Source: Acinetobacter dispersus
GTDB taxonomy: Bacteria > Pseudomonadota > Gammaproteobacteria > Pseudomonadales > Moraxellaceae
Assembly: GCF_009884975.1 (NCBI RefSeq)
Contig: NZ_CP041970.1
Span: 372,001 to 436,000, forward strand
Direction: 5' to 3'
Length of the DNA stretch: 64,000 nucleotides
Below are positions 18,491 to 27,140 of the stretch, one piece after another. The notes beneath the pieces were generated by a model that did no database searches, was not told the DNA's origin, and saw only the letters and a list, made by a program, of their open reading frames with translations. Position numbers and translations under genes: made by a program. Position 1 is the stretch's first letter. Each line of letters opens with the position of its first letter.

Positions 18491-19648
18491 CTAAAAATAT
18501 TTAAGCAAAGCGATATGTTTATTTCTATGCTTAAAGTCTGAAAACTTAAGCATTAATGGATAAAGTAGCATACTGAGTATGATTGCAATGAACCAAAGCG
18601 TAGCAACATGATTTACGCCAAAGTATTCTCCTTGATTTGTTCCAAAAATATGAACGGCAATCAGATATAAAGCTTTTAGTACATACAAGTGAACAATATA
18701 GAAGAACATGGGTACTGAACCAAAGATGATTAATGGCTTGATCCATGATTTAGTTTCAAACTTTTGTAATAATACGAATAGCAGCAACCCTATACCAACA
18801 TTCCACAAAATGAAGAGAAGGGAGGGGGGATATTTGGTTAGATTGACAAAACTCATGATTGTTTCAGTGATGGTCGGCATCACAATCCATGCTTGATCGC
18901 CATACATATTGATCCATCTTAAGACCAAAAATAAGCCAATACTGCATAAGCCAAAGTTGAGTAATATCAGATTTCTTTGTCCTGCATTTCTATTTTGTCT
19001 AAATGCGACTGTACCAATACAATAACCCAGTGTGATCACGCCAATCCAGGGTAAAACTGGATAAGAGGTTCTAAATCGAATAAATTCTCCAAATTCAATC
19101 CAGCCTCGTTCATGCAAAATCATCCATAGATTTTGTAGGATAGGGATATTTTCAAACGAGACCTGATCGAGCAGGTTATGCCCAAAAATAATAACAAGAC
19201 TGATCGTCCATAAAATTTTTCGTGGTAAGCCAACCAGCGCTGCCAAAGCCAGCATACTCAAACCAATGGCCCAAATAACTTGTAAATAAATTACATCGGG
19301 TGGGAAGCTTCCAGTCCAAGCAAAGTTGATCACAACCAACTCAAGGAAAATCAAAAATAATCCACGCTTGAGTAAAAATTCGCGTGTCATCACAAGATTA
19401 TTTTTGGCTTGATAGAGGTAAGCAGATAACCCAGTTAGCAGGATGAACACGGGAGCGCACAAATGAGCCAGTACTCGACTCAAGAATAGTGATTTGTCGG
19501 TATCAGCAATCAGCATAGGATCGGGTACTTGATGATGGAGATAAAAAGTTTCACGAACATGATCTACCATCATAATCAGGATAACTAAACCTCTTAAAGC
19601 ATCGATTGCTTGTAAGCGTTGGGAGGATATTTGCATGAGTTTGTGCAT
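18491..19648 (-). CDS. DUF1624/HGSNAT-type inner-membrane acyltransferase-like protein
   Basis: A 385-residue integral membrane protein with about 10 hydrophobic helices. The N-terminal motif IDALRGLVILIMMVDHVR is the hallmark of the heparan-alpha-glucosaminide N-acetyltransferase catalytic-like (DUF1624) family. These proteins are thought to move acyl groups across the inner membrane, but the bacterial substrate is unknown. The ATG at 19648 is kept, with an in-frame ATG at 19636 possible. The gene is convergent with the TonB receptor and separated from it by a terminator. An 8-bp inverted repeat at 19664-19687, next to its start, may be an operator. Confidence 0.78.
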   Translation of the reverse strand: MHKLMQISSQRLQAIDALRGLVILIMMVDHVRETFYLHHQVPDPMLIADTDKSLFLSRVLAHLCAPVFILLTGLSAYLYQAKNNLVMTREFLLKRGLFLIFLELVVINFAWTGSFPPDVIYLQVIWAIGLSMLALAALVGLPRKILWTISLVIIFGHNLLDQVSFENIPILQNLWMILHERGWIEFGEFIRFRTSYPVLPWIGVITLGYCIGTVAFRQNRNAGQRNLILLNFGLCSIGLFLVLRWINMYGDQAWIVMPTITETIMSFVNLTKYPPSLLFILWNVGIGLLLFVLLQKFETKSWIKPLIIFGSVPMFFYIVHLYVLKALYLIAVHIFGTNQGEYFGVNHVATLWFIAIILSMLLYPLMLKFSDFKHRNKHIALLKYF

Positions 19649-19663
19649 GTTAAAAAGATATCT

Positions 19664-19687
19664 ATTGTTATGTTATAGTATAACAAT
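19664..19687. promoter_or_regulatory. 8-bp-arm inverted repeat upstream of the acyltransferase-like gene
   Basis: ATTGTTAT (19664-19671) and ATAACAAT (19680-19687) are perfect inverted repeats separated by eight bases, 16 bases upstream of the start codon on the minus strand. The position suits an operator overlapping the promoter. The protein that would bind is unknown. Confidence 0.35.
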
Positions 19688-19826
19688 TTGAATTGAAGCT
19701 CAAACAAGGATATCGCCAAGGCATAGGATCTAAAGATTTTTTTTATCCGTAAAAGTCGTTATTGAGAAAATATTGAAATTTTAAATAAAAATAAGAATTA
19801 AAATCAGTTAATTATTTAAATTTTCA

Positions 19827-19843
19827 CTAAATGATAATTTTTT
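19827..19843 (+). promoter_or_regulatory. Fur-like ATGATAAT element
   Basis: AAATGATAATTTTTTA repeats the element found twice before the AraC gene at 14299 and 14320. It lies about 100 bases upstream of the small gene at 19929 and 180 bases upstream of the acyltransferase-like gene. It could bring both under iron control. The rest of the gap from 19688 is AT-rich with no other feature seen. Confidence 0.3.
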
Positions 19844-19928
19844 AATAGTTTACTGTTAATTACTATGAAAATAAATCCATATAATAAGAGTGAAATATTA
19901 TTGAAAACTTATAATCAAGGTATTTCAA

Positions 19929-20216
19929 GTGAAAGATTGGATTTGCAAAAAGTGTAAGAAATATAAGAAATTTGAACCAAAAGATTTTAAGGAGGGTGAT
20001 ATGGTGTTCTTTTATCTATTTGAAATTTATGAGGAACAGGTTTTTAAAATAATAAGAGAGGGCGTTATATTAAAAAGAAAGAATCAGATTCTAAAAATAC
20101 TAGATGATGGGGAGATTTTTTATTTACATGATCATGATGTATATCCTATAGGTGCACCTGCTAAATTCATTTACAACATGTTCGGTGTATGTTTTTGTTC
20201 TTTTTATAAACATTAA
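19929..20216 (+). CDS. small hypothetical protein with an N-terminal CxxC
   Basis: A 95-residue ORF starting GTG with AAGG nine bases upstream. The N-terminus WICKKCKKYKKF holds a CxxC and many lysines. The centre (EGDMVFFYLFEIYEE...VILKRKNQILKILDDGEIFYL) looks like a small beta-rich, SH3/KOW-like fold. A second cysteine pair (CFC) occurs near the C-terminus, so metal binding by four cysteines is possible. No family is recognised. It stands between divergent or convergent genes and is AT-rich, but amino-acid use looks coding. Confidence 0.55.
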   Translation: MKDWICKKCKKYKKFEPKDFKEGDMVFFYLFEIYEEQVFKIIREGVILKRKNQILKILDDGEIFYLHDHDVYPIGAPAKFIYNMFGVCFCSFYKH

Positions 20217-20242
20217 AAATGCATAGATGTGTGATTAATATT

Positions 20243-21160
20243 CTAATTTTTATTTAGCTTTTCTCGTAATAGTGGTATCGAAAAATCTAAAAACAATTTT
20301 GTTGCCAATAAAATATTTTGTCGTGTGGGGATGAGTGCATTAATCAGGGAGTGATGAAGTTCCCATCGGGTATTTGGTTCAAATACTTCTACAAATTGAC
20401 CTGATTTTAATTCATGAATACATAAATACTTTGGAAGGATTGCTGCTCCCATATCCTGTTTAACTGCTGATTTTAGCACCGACATATTGCCACAGCTCAT
20501 ATATGGCTCAAGCTGTATTGCATGTATTTCATTGTGAAGATAAACAAATTCTTTGCAAACAGTATTTTTTTGAGTACTAAGCGCTATGAAGTTTAAAGCC
20601 TTAAGCTCATCTGGATGTTTGATTGGTAGTTTGTCCTCCATGTAATTTTGGCTGGCCACCAATACCATCGGTAAATCACAGATTGGACGTATAATTAAAC
20701 TGGAGTCATCGAGAGGCTTGGATGAAATCCGAAAAACGAGATCAACTTGAGCACTGATCAAGTCAATATTGTGATCTGAGGTATTGATGATGATTCGTAT
20801 TTTAGGATATTCACTCATAAATAACGCGAGGATTGGCATCAGAGCTTCTTGTGCCAATGTTGAAGAACAGCCGATACGCAATACACCTTTGGGGTCTCCA
20901 GCAAGGTCTGTTGCCACAGCAAATGCATTATGCGCTGCCTGTTTCAATGCTTTTGCATGGATGTAGACTTCTTCGCCTGCAGGGGTTAGTACTACATTCC
21001 TTGTATTTCTATGAAATAAACGTACTCCAATCCTATTTTCAAGTTCAGCAATATGCCGACTGAGCTTAGAACGCTGTATGCCTAGATTTCTTGCTGCGGC
21101 AGAAAAACCAGCATGTTCTACAACCTCAGTAAATAATAAGAGATCATCAAGTTTTTGCAC
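20243..21160 (-). CDS. LysR-family transcriptional regulator
   Basis: A 305-residue LysR regulator with its helix-turn-helix at residues 1-60 (FTEVVEHAGFSAAARNLGIQRSKLSRHI) and an effector domain from about residue 90. It starts with GTG at 21160. It is divergent from the metallo-hydrolase gene at 21279 with 118 bases between them, the standard arrangement for a LysR protein controlling its neighbour and itself. The effector is unknown. Confidence 0.88.
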   Translation of the reverse strand: MQKLDDLLLFTEVVEHAGFSAAARNLGIQRSKLSRHIAELENRIGVRLFHRNTRNVVLTPAGEEVYIHAKALKQAAHNAFAVATDLAGDPKGVLRIGCSSTLAQEALMPILALFMSEYPKIRIIINTSDHNIDLISAQVDLVFRISSKPLDDSSLIIRPICDLPMVLVASQNYMEDKLPIKHPDELKALNFIALSTQKNTVCKEFVYLHNEIHAIQLEPYMSCGNMSVLKSAVKQDMGAAILPKYLCIHELKSGQFVEVFEPNTRWELHHSLINALIPTRQNILLATKLFLDFSIPLLREKLNKN

Positions 21161-21278
21161 GCAGTCTTTACCCTTTATTGTTGCTAATTTTAGGACAGTA
21201 TATTGTGAATTCTGTGAGTTTTGTCAGGGGGCTTAACTTGCTAGATTTATCTTAAATGTCGCAATGTAGGTTTCTGAT

Positions 21279-22259
21279 ATGAGTACAATGAAAAATCAAA
21301 GGATTAGGTTGGTTCTAAGCAATAAAATTTTTGTAGCATTATTGCTGTCGTTACCGATCAGTACCATTTTTGCGAAAGATAATGGCTATTCTGTCGATCA
21401 ATCAATCTATCAGAATCGTCCAGTTTTAACAGATTTTACTGCAGCGGCTTGTCCTGATAATCCGAGAGATTTAACCCAAGTGAAAGGAAATCTTTATCGG
21501 CATACCACAGGGGCAGGCTTAGCGGTACACAGTGGTTTAGTATTGATCACTAAAGAAGGTGCTTTGGTGATTGATCCTGCAATGACATGTACATCTGTAT
21601 GGTTGAAAGATGAAATCAAAAAACGTTTCGGTGTCCCTGTAAAGTATGTGGTTTATACCCATGCTCACGCGGATCATATTAGTGGTGGGCAAGTTTTTAA
21701 AGCAGATGGCGCAACGATTGTTGCCAACCAACGCAGTATTGAACCGATTGTCGGGGAAAAATTAGCAACCGCATTGCCAGACCGTGTTTTTGATCAGGAT
21801 ATGAAAATTACCTTGGGAGGTGAAGAGGTTTTATTACACTACGTCGCACCAAGCCATTCGGATAGCATGGTCATGGTACTGTTCCCTAAATATAAGGCAC
21901 TGCAATGTACGGATGTGTGTGAAAGTAAAAGCATGCCCTATAACGATTTCCTCGACTTTTATTACACTGGTTGGATTGATACTTTAAATTGGGTCATTAA
22001 TCAGGATGTCGATATTATTGATGTTGGACACTATACGCCTGCGACTCGTGAGGATCAGATTGCGTTACGGAACTATCTCGTAGACTTACATCAGCAAGTG
22101 CTTGACTTGGTTCGCGCAGGTCAGTCCAGGGATCAGCTTTACCGTAACGTAAAATTTAGCCCTGAAGTTCAAACATGGATTGCTTTTAGCACAATGAAAA
22201 TACTGAATATTCAAGGCATGTATCGTTGGGTGAGTAACCACCGTAGAGGCAACTGGTAA
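21279..22259 (+). CDS. exported metallo-beta-lactamase-fold hydrolase
   Basis: A 326-residue protein with a hydrophobic export signal at about 12-32 (FVALLLSLPISTIFA). The metal-binding motif THAHADHISGG is at about 127-137, and further zinc-ligand candidates are the H in VAPSHSDS and the late VGHYTP. The family covers beta-lactamases, lactonases, alkylsulfatases and thiol hydrolases, and the sequence alone does not decide. Cysteines near TDVCESK are notable. It is probably controlled by the divergent LysR gene. An antibiotic-resistance role should not be assumed. Confidence 0.8.
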   Translation: MSTMKNQRIRLVLSNKIFVALLLSLPISTIFAKDNGYSVDQSIYQNRPVLTDFTAAACPDNPRDLTQVKGNLYRHTTGAGLAVHSGLVLITKEGALVIDPAMTCTSVWLKDEIKKRFGVPVKYVVYTHAHADHISGGQVFKADGATIVANQRSIEPIVGEKLATALPDRVFDQDMKITLGGEEVLLHYVAPSHSDSMVMVLFPKYKALQCTDVCESKSMPYNDFLDFYYTGWIDTLNWVINQDVDIIDVGHYTPATREDQIALRNYLVDLHQQVLDLVRAGQSRDQLYRNVKFSPEVQTWIAFSTMKILNIQGMYRWVSNHRRGNW

Positions 22260-22396
22260 CAATCATAAGCCAACAAAACCGAAATTTTATTCTTAGGAGA
22301 TCACTCAATACAGCTCTGGTGCATGACATCAGAGGCAGCCTTTTTCTAGATAAGCAAAGCGTAAATCTATTTGAAATGTATTTAAATAAAATATAA

Positions 22397-23362
22397 ATGA
22401 GTGTGAAAGTGTTAGATATTAGAGATTTAAAAATTTTTATATACGCTGTTGAGAATTCATCTTTAACAGTAACCTCAGAAAAGCTAGGTATTGACCAGTC
22501 AACTGTAACGAAGCGGATCAATAATATTGAACAAAAATTGAAGGGTAAACTGTTCAACCGTAAAAGTAGACCTTTGCAATTAACGCATTTTGGTGAACAA
22601 GTATATTTCAAAGGACGTCATATTCTTGAACAGTTGGAGCAGTTGGAAAATTTTCATCAACAAAAAAAGGGATCATTACTAGAAAAAATAAAAATAGGAC
22701 TTCCGAATACCTTGGTAGATGACTTATATGAATATATCGATGATCGATATAAGTTTGATCATTATTCGACTGAAATTGAAATGCAAAGTGGATGGGGGCG
22801 AAGCCTTATTCATCAGGTGGATGGTAGAGAGCTGGCACTTGCTATTGTCATGATTCCTTCCAATCTTCATCTCTCGGAACATTTGTTTTTCAAAAATATT
22901 GGAACTTTACCTTTGGTTGTTGTTGCGCTAAAGAATGGTGTTAAAGAATACAGAACTTTAGAACGGTGTAGTAAAAAGGGTTGGGTAGTACATCCAGAAG
23001 GTTGCTGTTTTAGAGAAAGCCTAAATAAAAAACTCAATGAAAAAGGCTCAGTTTTTTATGCAAATAAGGAGGTTTTCGGGATAGAGGCTCAATTAAATAG
23101 TGTTGTAAATGGTGATGGATTGGGGATATTTCCTAAACCTTTTTTTGATAAGTATTCTGAGAAGAACTCTAATCTGGAGGTTGTCCCCGTCAATGATTTT
23201 GATATCAATCTAAAAGTTGGGATCGTTTACGCCGATAAAAAAGATTTAGATCAAGTAAATTATTTTGCAAAAATTATAAAAGAACGCTATTTCATTCAAT
23301 TTGCTATCATTTTGAATTTAGGGCTTTATTTTATCGATAGCTTGGTTGTTGCTTCCACCTAA
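22397..23362 (+). CDS. LysR-family transcriptional regulator
   Basis: A 321-residue LysR-like regulator with a clear helix-turn-helix (residues about 8-65, VENSSLTVTSEKLGIDQSTVTKRI, LFNRKSRPLQLTHFG). The C-terminal domain is less typical, and the last 25 residues are hydrophobic (FAIILNLGLYFIDSLVVAS), which could be a membrane-like tail or a run-on past the usual end. It follows the hydrolase gene after 137 bases in the same direction. The target is unknown. Confidence 0.78.
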   Translation: MSVKVLDIRDLKIFIYAVENSSLTVTSEKLGIDQSTVTKRINNIEQKLKGKLFNRKSRPLQLTHFGEQVYFKGRHILEQLEQLENFHQQKKGSLLEKIKIGLPNTLVDDLYEYIDDRYKFDHYSTEIEMQSGWGRSLIHQVDGRELALAIVMIPSNLHLSEHLFFKNIGTLPLVVVALKNGVKEYRTLERCSKKGWVVHPEGCCFRESLNKKLNEKGSVFYANKEVFGIEAQLNSVVNGDGLGIFPKPFFDKYSEKNSNLEVVPVNDFDINLKVGIVYADKKDLDQVNYFAKIIKERYFIQFAIILNLGLYFIDSLVVAST

Positions 23363-23460
23363 ATGTTGCGCTGAAGAGATATGATTCATTTGTTGATATT
23401 CATATGTCGTTTTCATATAGGGTAGCTAGATGAATTATTGTATAAATATAAGCAATTTGA

Positions 23461-23474
23461 AGCTTTGCAAAGCT
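23461..23474. repeat. 14-bp palindrome in the LysR/small-gene gap
   Basis: AGCTTTGCAAAGCT is a perfect palindrome 72 bases before the small gene at 23546. It may be an operator or a chance repeat. Confidence 0.2.
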
Positions 23475-23545
23475 GTTTAAAGCATGAACGCAAAGAGGAT
23501 ATGATAAAATTGGCCTTAAAATTAAAAATCAATTAGGACTTGAGA

Positions 23546-23875
23546 ATGAGAAACATACGATGGTGGGTGCTGACTTTGATGACATCAACAGCTATTTTTT
23601 CTGTTGAAACTTTTGGGGGGGATGTCAATCCAGCGGTACAAGTACATTTTGGCAATGTATCACCTGAAAAAAACAAAAATTCTCTTATTAAGCAATCTAC
23701 AAAAAAGGCCGATATTGATGCTGAGGTGGATACACAAGCATTAAAATTAGGGGGTATTCATAAACGAGAAGATGCAAGAGAATATCTTGAGTTAAAAAAT
23801 GAAGCAGAGAAAAGTGTTGAAAAATCGAATGATAAAAATAAGAACGAAATATCTAATGGGTTAACCAGTAAGTAA
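23546..23875 (+). CDS. small exported hypothetical protein
   Basis: A 109-residue ORF. ATG 23546 is chosen because AGGA lies 7 bases upstream; a TTG at 23540 is in frame. The N-terminus (RNIRWWVLTLMTSTAIFSVETFGG) resembles a signal peptide. The rest is hydrophilic and highly charged, with lysine/glutamate-rich, probably helical or disordered sequence (KNEAEKSVEKSNDKNKNE). No family is recognised. It looks like a small periplasmic or secreted protein of unknown role. Confidence 0.5.
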   Translation: MRNIRWWVLTLMTSTAIFSVETFGGDVNPAVQVHFGNVSPEKNKNSLIKQSTKKADIDAEVDTQALKLGGIHKREDAREYLELKNEAEKSVEKSNDKNKNEISNGLTSK

Positions 23876-24108
23876 AATTGCCTTATCCAGAGGCAATGCA
23901 GTGAAGCATTTTGAAACGTTTTCTACTTCACTGTAACTGTTTAGTTAAATAAATATTAATGGAATTTATTTATTTAAGGATAATTTCAAGTACTTAACTA
24001 ATGAATTAATAAAAGTCTAATACTTATAACTCTTGTTACAACCATTTAGTCGACAAGGTTAAAAAAAATTCCCATAGTGCTATGAACAATATTATTGGGA
24101 GAACTGTT

Positions 24109-24336
24109 ATGGATAAGATTACAGTCATCGTCAAGGACCAAGAAGAAAACGAATCTGTTGTCGTTGCACAGCTGAATGATTTAGAAGACCATGATATTCC
24201 TTTTTTTAAACGGGTTGAACATATTGAAGTAGAAGGAAATATCATTTTTCCAAATATCGACTTATTGTTTGAAAGCGATATCGATGGAAAAATCTATAAA
24301 TTGGTTGCGCCAGTGAATGACAAAAGATTTATCTGA
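24109..24336 (+). CDS. small cytoplasmic hypothetical protein
   Basis: A 75-residue ORF beginning MDKITVIVKDQEENESVVV. ATG 24109 has GGGAG seven bases upstream and is preferred over ATG 24082. The product is acidic and has a beta-strand-rich pattern without membrane segments or cysteines. No family is recognised. A strong terminator immediately follows, which supports a genuine single-gene transcript. Confidence 0.6.
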   Translation: MDKITVIVKDQEENESVVVAQLNDLEDHDIPFFKRVEHIEVEGNIIFPNIDLLFESDIDGKIYKLVAPVNDKRFI

Positions 24337-24361
24337 ATTTAGCCCTGTTTTTAAACTATGT

Positions 24362-24403
24362 AAAAACCCACTTATGTTCAATCCAATAAGTGGGTTTTTA
24401 TTT
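24362..24403 (+). terminator. intrinsic terminator
   Basis: AAAAACCCACTTAT (24362-24375) pairs perfectly over 14 bases with ATAAGTGGGTTTTT (24386-24399), and the 3' arm ends in five T followed by ATTT. It lies 25 bases after the small gene's stop. Confidence 0.9.
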
Positions 24404-24448
24404 GAGAGAAATCGTACATGATGTAAAACCAGAGGAGGCCTGTGAGAA

Positions 24449-24489
24449 AAATAAAGAGCTTACAATTTAGATGTCACCTAAGCTCTTTT
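24449..24489 (-). terminator. intrinsic terminator for the minus-strand small gene
   Basis: AAAGAGCTTA (24453-24462) pairs with TAAGCTCTTT (24479-24488). Read on the minus strand, the second arm runs into TTTATTTTT. It lies just downstream of the gene ending at 24527. Confidence 0.7.
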
Positions 24490-24526
24490 ATCGATCAAAA
24501 TTATATGTTCTTTTGTCTCAGTTAGA

Positions 24527-24757
24527 TTAATTAATTGGATTAAGTCCTTTCACAATATCATTAAATTCAGAACCATTGAGCCAAAAAGATTTCTTTAAAA
24601 AAAGTGTGGTCATAATACTTTCTGCAGCTTCGCTATTTTGATTGTCACAAAATAGTCCGTAGCTATCACCTAACACAGTATTGTTCTCGATCAGGCGAAT
24701 AAAGAAAGCATGTTGTTCGTCAGCATAACCAAGAATAGCATCACGTCGATTGTTCAT
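24527..24757 (-). CDS. small hypothetical protein
   Basis: A 76-residue ORF on the minus strand with GGAGA nine bases before its ATG and its own terminator. The protein (MNNRRDAILGYADEQHAFFIRLIENN) is soluble, slightly acidic, and ends in NPIN. No family is recognised. It is convergent with the small gene at 24109 and divergent from umuDAb. Confidence 0.6.
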   Translation of the reverse strand: MNNRRDAILGYADEQHAFFIRLIENNTVLGDSYGLFCDNQNSEAAESIMTTLFLKKSFWLNGSEFNDIVKGLNPIN

Positions 24758-24979
24758 TTTTCATGTCTCCACATCAAAAATATTTGAATAAAACCTAACT
24801 GCTGAGAGATCAAATAGATTAATGAATTAGATCAATGGCTTAACATTTTTGAACTGAATAAAATAAAATAAGTCATTAATTTAAAACAATAATTTTAGTT
24901 TGTCTTACATCCTTGTCTAAGTTAAACAAGCTAAAATCTGATCTATGGATTTATTGTTATGCAAAATTAATTGTACGTC

Positions 24980-25006
24980 AACTTGAATTTGTAACTTTTT
25001 CAAGTT
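24980..25006. promoter_or_regulatory. UmuDAb/DdrR-type SOS operator
   Basis: AACTTGAA (24980-24987) and TTCAAGTT (24999-25006) are perfect arms with an 11-base spacer containing TGTAACTT. The core TTGAA...TGTAACTTTTTCAA closely matches the operator reported for the Acinetobacter UmuDAb-controlled damage genes, which replaces a LexA box in this genus. It sits 42 bases before umuDAb, so autoregulation is expected. Confidence 0.8.
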
Positions 25007-25047
25007 AAATTAATTGAAAGTATTTTAAGCTTGGGTAGGGGGAAATT

Positions 25048-25659
25048 ATGTCCAAAAAAACTGAATTTGAACATGGGGGGGCAAGAACCAATGCTGGGCG
25101 GAAGGCACAATTCAGTGAGCCGACCAAAGTCATTCGTGTTCCCGAATCTCAAGTTGATTTCATCAAAAATTGGTTACTGAATAATGTCAAAACGGGTACT
25201 CAAACTGATTTGACGACCTCAATGAAAATACAAAATGTCCAAGCTAAGAATGATCGACTTTATCACATTCCACTAGCAACGGAACGTGTTGCCGCTGGTT
25301 TTCCGTCGCCTGCCCAAGACCATGTTGAACAAGCTTTAGATTTAAATGAGTTTTTAATTCGTAACGAAAATTCTACTTTCATTGTGAAAGCAAATTCACT
25401 TTCGATGTTAGATGCGGGCATTGATATTGATGATCCTTTGGTGGTGGATCGCAGTCTTCCTGCCAAATCCGGGGATATAGTGATTGCCTTGATTGACAAT
25501 GATTTTACCGTGAAGCGGTTAATGATTGATCATCATTTCAGTCCGCCTAAAGTGTGGCTAAAGGCAGAGAATCCTGACTACCAGAATATTTATATTAGCG
25601 AGGGACAAGAGTTACTGATCTGGGGCGTTGTGACTTATAACCTGAAACCGATGAGATAA
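25048..25659 (+). CDS. umuDAb: UmuDAb, LexA-like SOS regulator / UmuD homologue
   Basis: This 203-residue protein has the extended N-terminal domain of Acinetobacter UmuDAb followed by an S24 peptidase-like domain. The self-cleavage site A83-G84 (VAAGFP), catalytic S119 (NSLSM) and K156 (TVKR) fall exactly at the positions known for UmuDAb. In the genus it represses error-prone polymerase genes and is cleaved after DNA damage with RecA. The start follows a GGGGG ribosome site. It precedes umuC by 4 bases in one operon and lies behind its own operator. Confidence 0.93.
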   Translation: MSKKTEFEHGGARTNAGRKAQFSEPTKVIRVPESQVDFIKNWLLNNVKTGTQTDLTTSMKIQNVQAKNDRLYHIPLATERVAAGFPSPAQDHVEQALDLNEFLIRNENSTFIVKANSLSMLDAGIDIDDPLVVDRSLPAKSGDIVIALIDNDFTVKRLMIDHHFSPPKVWLKAENPDYQNIYISEGQELLIWGVVTYNLKPMR

Positions 25660-25663
25660 GCCC

Positions 25664-26962
25664 ATGAGCCTGCCACAACGTATTTTTGCTTTGATTGATG
25701 TAAATAACTGTTATGTCAGTTGTGAGCGCGTGTTTAATCCAAAGTTGGAAAATCGTCCTGTGGTGGTCCTATCCAATAACGATGGTTGTGTGGTTTCTCG
25801 TTCCTATGAGGCGAAACAGCTCGGTATTCGCATGGCGGTGCCTTTTTTTCAGATTGAAGAGATTATTCAACGGCATCAAGTCGAAGTTTTTTCAAGTAAT
25901 TATGCCTTATATGCGGAAATGTCGCGTCGTTTCATGAATATATTGGGCAGCTTTGTCGATCCATGCGAGCAGGAAGTGTATTCGATTGATGAATGCTTTC
26001 TAGAGTTAACTGCCTACCACCAAAGTTATGATTTGACTGCGTATGCGCATCAGATTTTAGATACCGTCAAAAACTGGTTAGGCTTGCCGTGCTGTATCGG
26101 CATTGGTTATTCCAAGACTCAGGCAAAACTCGCCAATAATCTCGCCAAAACGCATGCCTGTTTTAATAGTGTCTGTAATATTGTTGCGGAAGATCCCTGC
26201 GTGATTGAAGATTTGTTGCAGCATATGCCCGTAGGGGAAGTGTGGGGTGTGGGTCGTAAGATTCGACAACGTTTGGAAAAAATGAATGTCTACTCAGTGA
26301 TGGATTTGCTGCAAGCAGATGCGAAAATGATGGGAAAGTATTTTTCAGTGCTGATGGAAAATACCGTCAAAGAATTACAAGGTATGGCTTGCTTAGAACT
26401 TGAGGATGTTGTGACAGACCGTCAACAGGTGTTGAGTAGTCGTTCATTTGGACAGCCGATTCAGGAAAAAAGTGATTTAAGTGGCGCACTGACTGAATTT
26501 AGTTTACGTGCCATAGAGCGCTTACGCCATCAGAAATTATTATGTAAGGCGGTTGGGGTAAGTATTCGTACCAACCGCTTTAATAAGAACCAGTATTACC
26601 GACCTTATACAGTCGTGTATTTGCCTGACTACAGTGATGATCGTTTAGAGATTATCAAAGCGGTACAGCAGGGGCTTGATCGCATTTTTCAGGCTGGACA
26701 TCGTTATAAAAAAGCGGAAGTGATCTTGTTAGACATCATTCCGCAGCATAGTCATGCTGTTGATTTATTTCACGATACTGATGAACTGATTGCTCGAAGA
26801 AATCTTTCAGTGGCTTTTGATGGCATAAATGAAAAGTTCGGACGGGACACCATGACGTTGGGGCGTTTAATCACCCCTCATGGGAGGGCATGGTGTATGA
26901 CGCAAAATCATAAATCACCAAGTTATTTGACTAATTGGGATCAAGTTTTAAAGATCGGATAA
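25664..26962 (+). CDS. umuC: UmuC, translesion DNA polymerase V catalytic subunit
   Basis: A 432-residue Y-family polymerase of full length. The active-site motifs are visible: [14 protein letters not shown] near the N-terminus with its metal-binding aspartate, [15 protein letters not shown], and [10 protein letters not shown] with the catalytic DE pair. The helix-hairpin-helix region and little-finger domain follow. It copies damaged DNA with the processed UmuD form. It overlaps functionally with umuDAb (4-base gap) and shares the UmuDAb operator. No frameshift or insertion is present, unlike some strains of the genus in which umuC is broken. Confidence 0.95.
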   Translation: MSLPQRIFALIDVNNCYVSCERVFNPKLENRPVVVLSNNDGCVVSRSYEAKQLGIRMAVPFFQIEEIIQRHQVEVFSSNYALYAEMSRRFMNILGSFVDPCEQEVYSIDECFLELTAYHQSYDLTAYAHQILDTVKNWLGLPCCIGIGYSKTQAKLANNLAKTHACFNSVCNIVAEDPCVIEDLLQHMPVGEVWGVGRKIRQRLEKMNVYSVMDLLQADAKMMGKYFSVLMENTVKELQGMACLELEDVVTDRQQVLSSRSFGQPIQEKSDLSGALTEFSLRAIERLRHQKLLCKAVGVSIRTNRFNKNQYYRPYTVVYLPDYSDDRLEIIKAVQQGLDRIFQAGHRYKKAEVILLDIIPQHSHAVDLFHDTDELIARRNLSVAFDGINEKFGRDTMTLGRLITPHGRAWCMTQNHKSPSYLTNWDQVLKIG

Positions 26963-27140
26963 GCTGGCTATTTACGGCTCATCATTACTAAACCCTTATT
27001 TACTCATTTTGAGCTGCATGATAAATCTTGGGTCAGCGCATTTTATTGAAGCGAAAAGTGTATTTGCTCCTATAGATTAATGTTTTATTATCAATGAATT
27101 GCTTCTATTTTTTAACTTCATCTGGATAAATGAATTTGCT

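Noticed and set aside
21279..22259. Calling the exported metallo-hydrolase a beta-lactamase resistance gene
   Set aside because: Only the general HxHxDH fold motif is visible; it is shared by many hydrolases and no class B beta-lactamase-specific feature was recognised.
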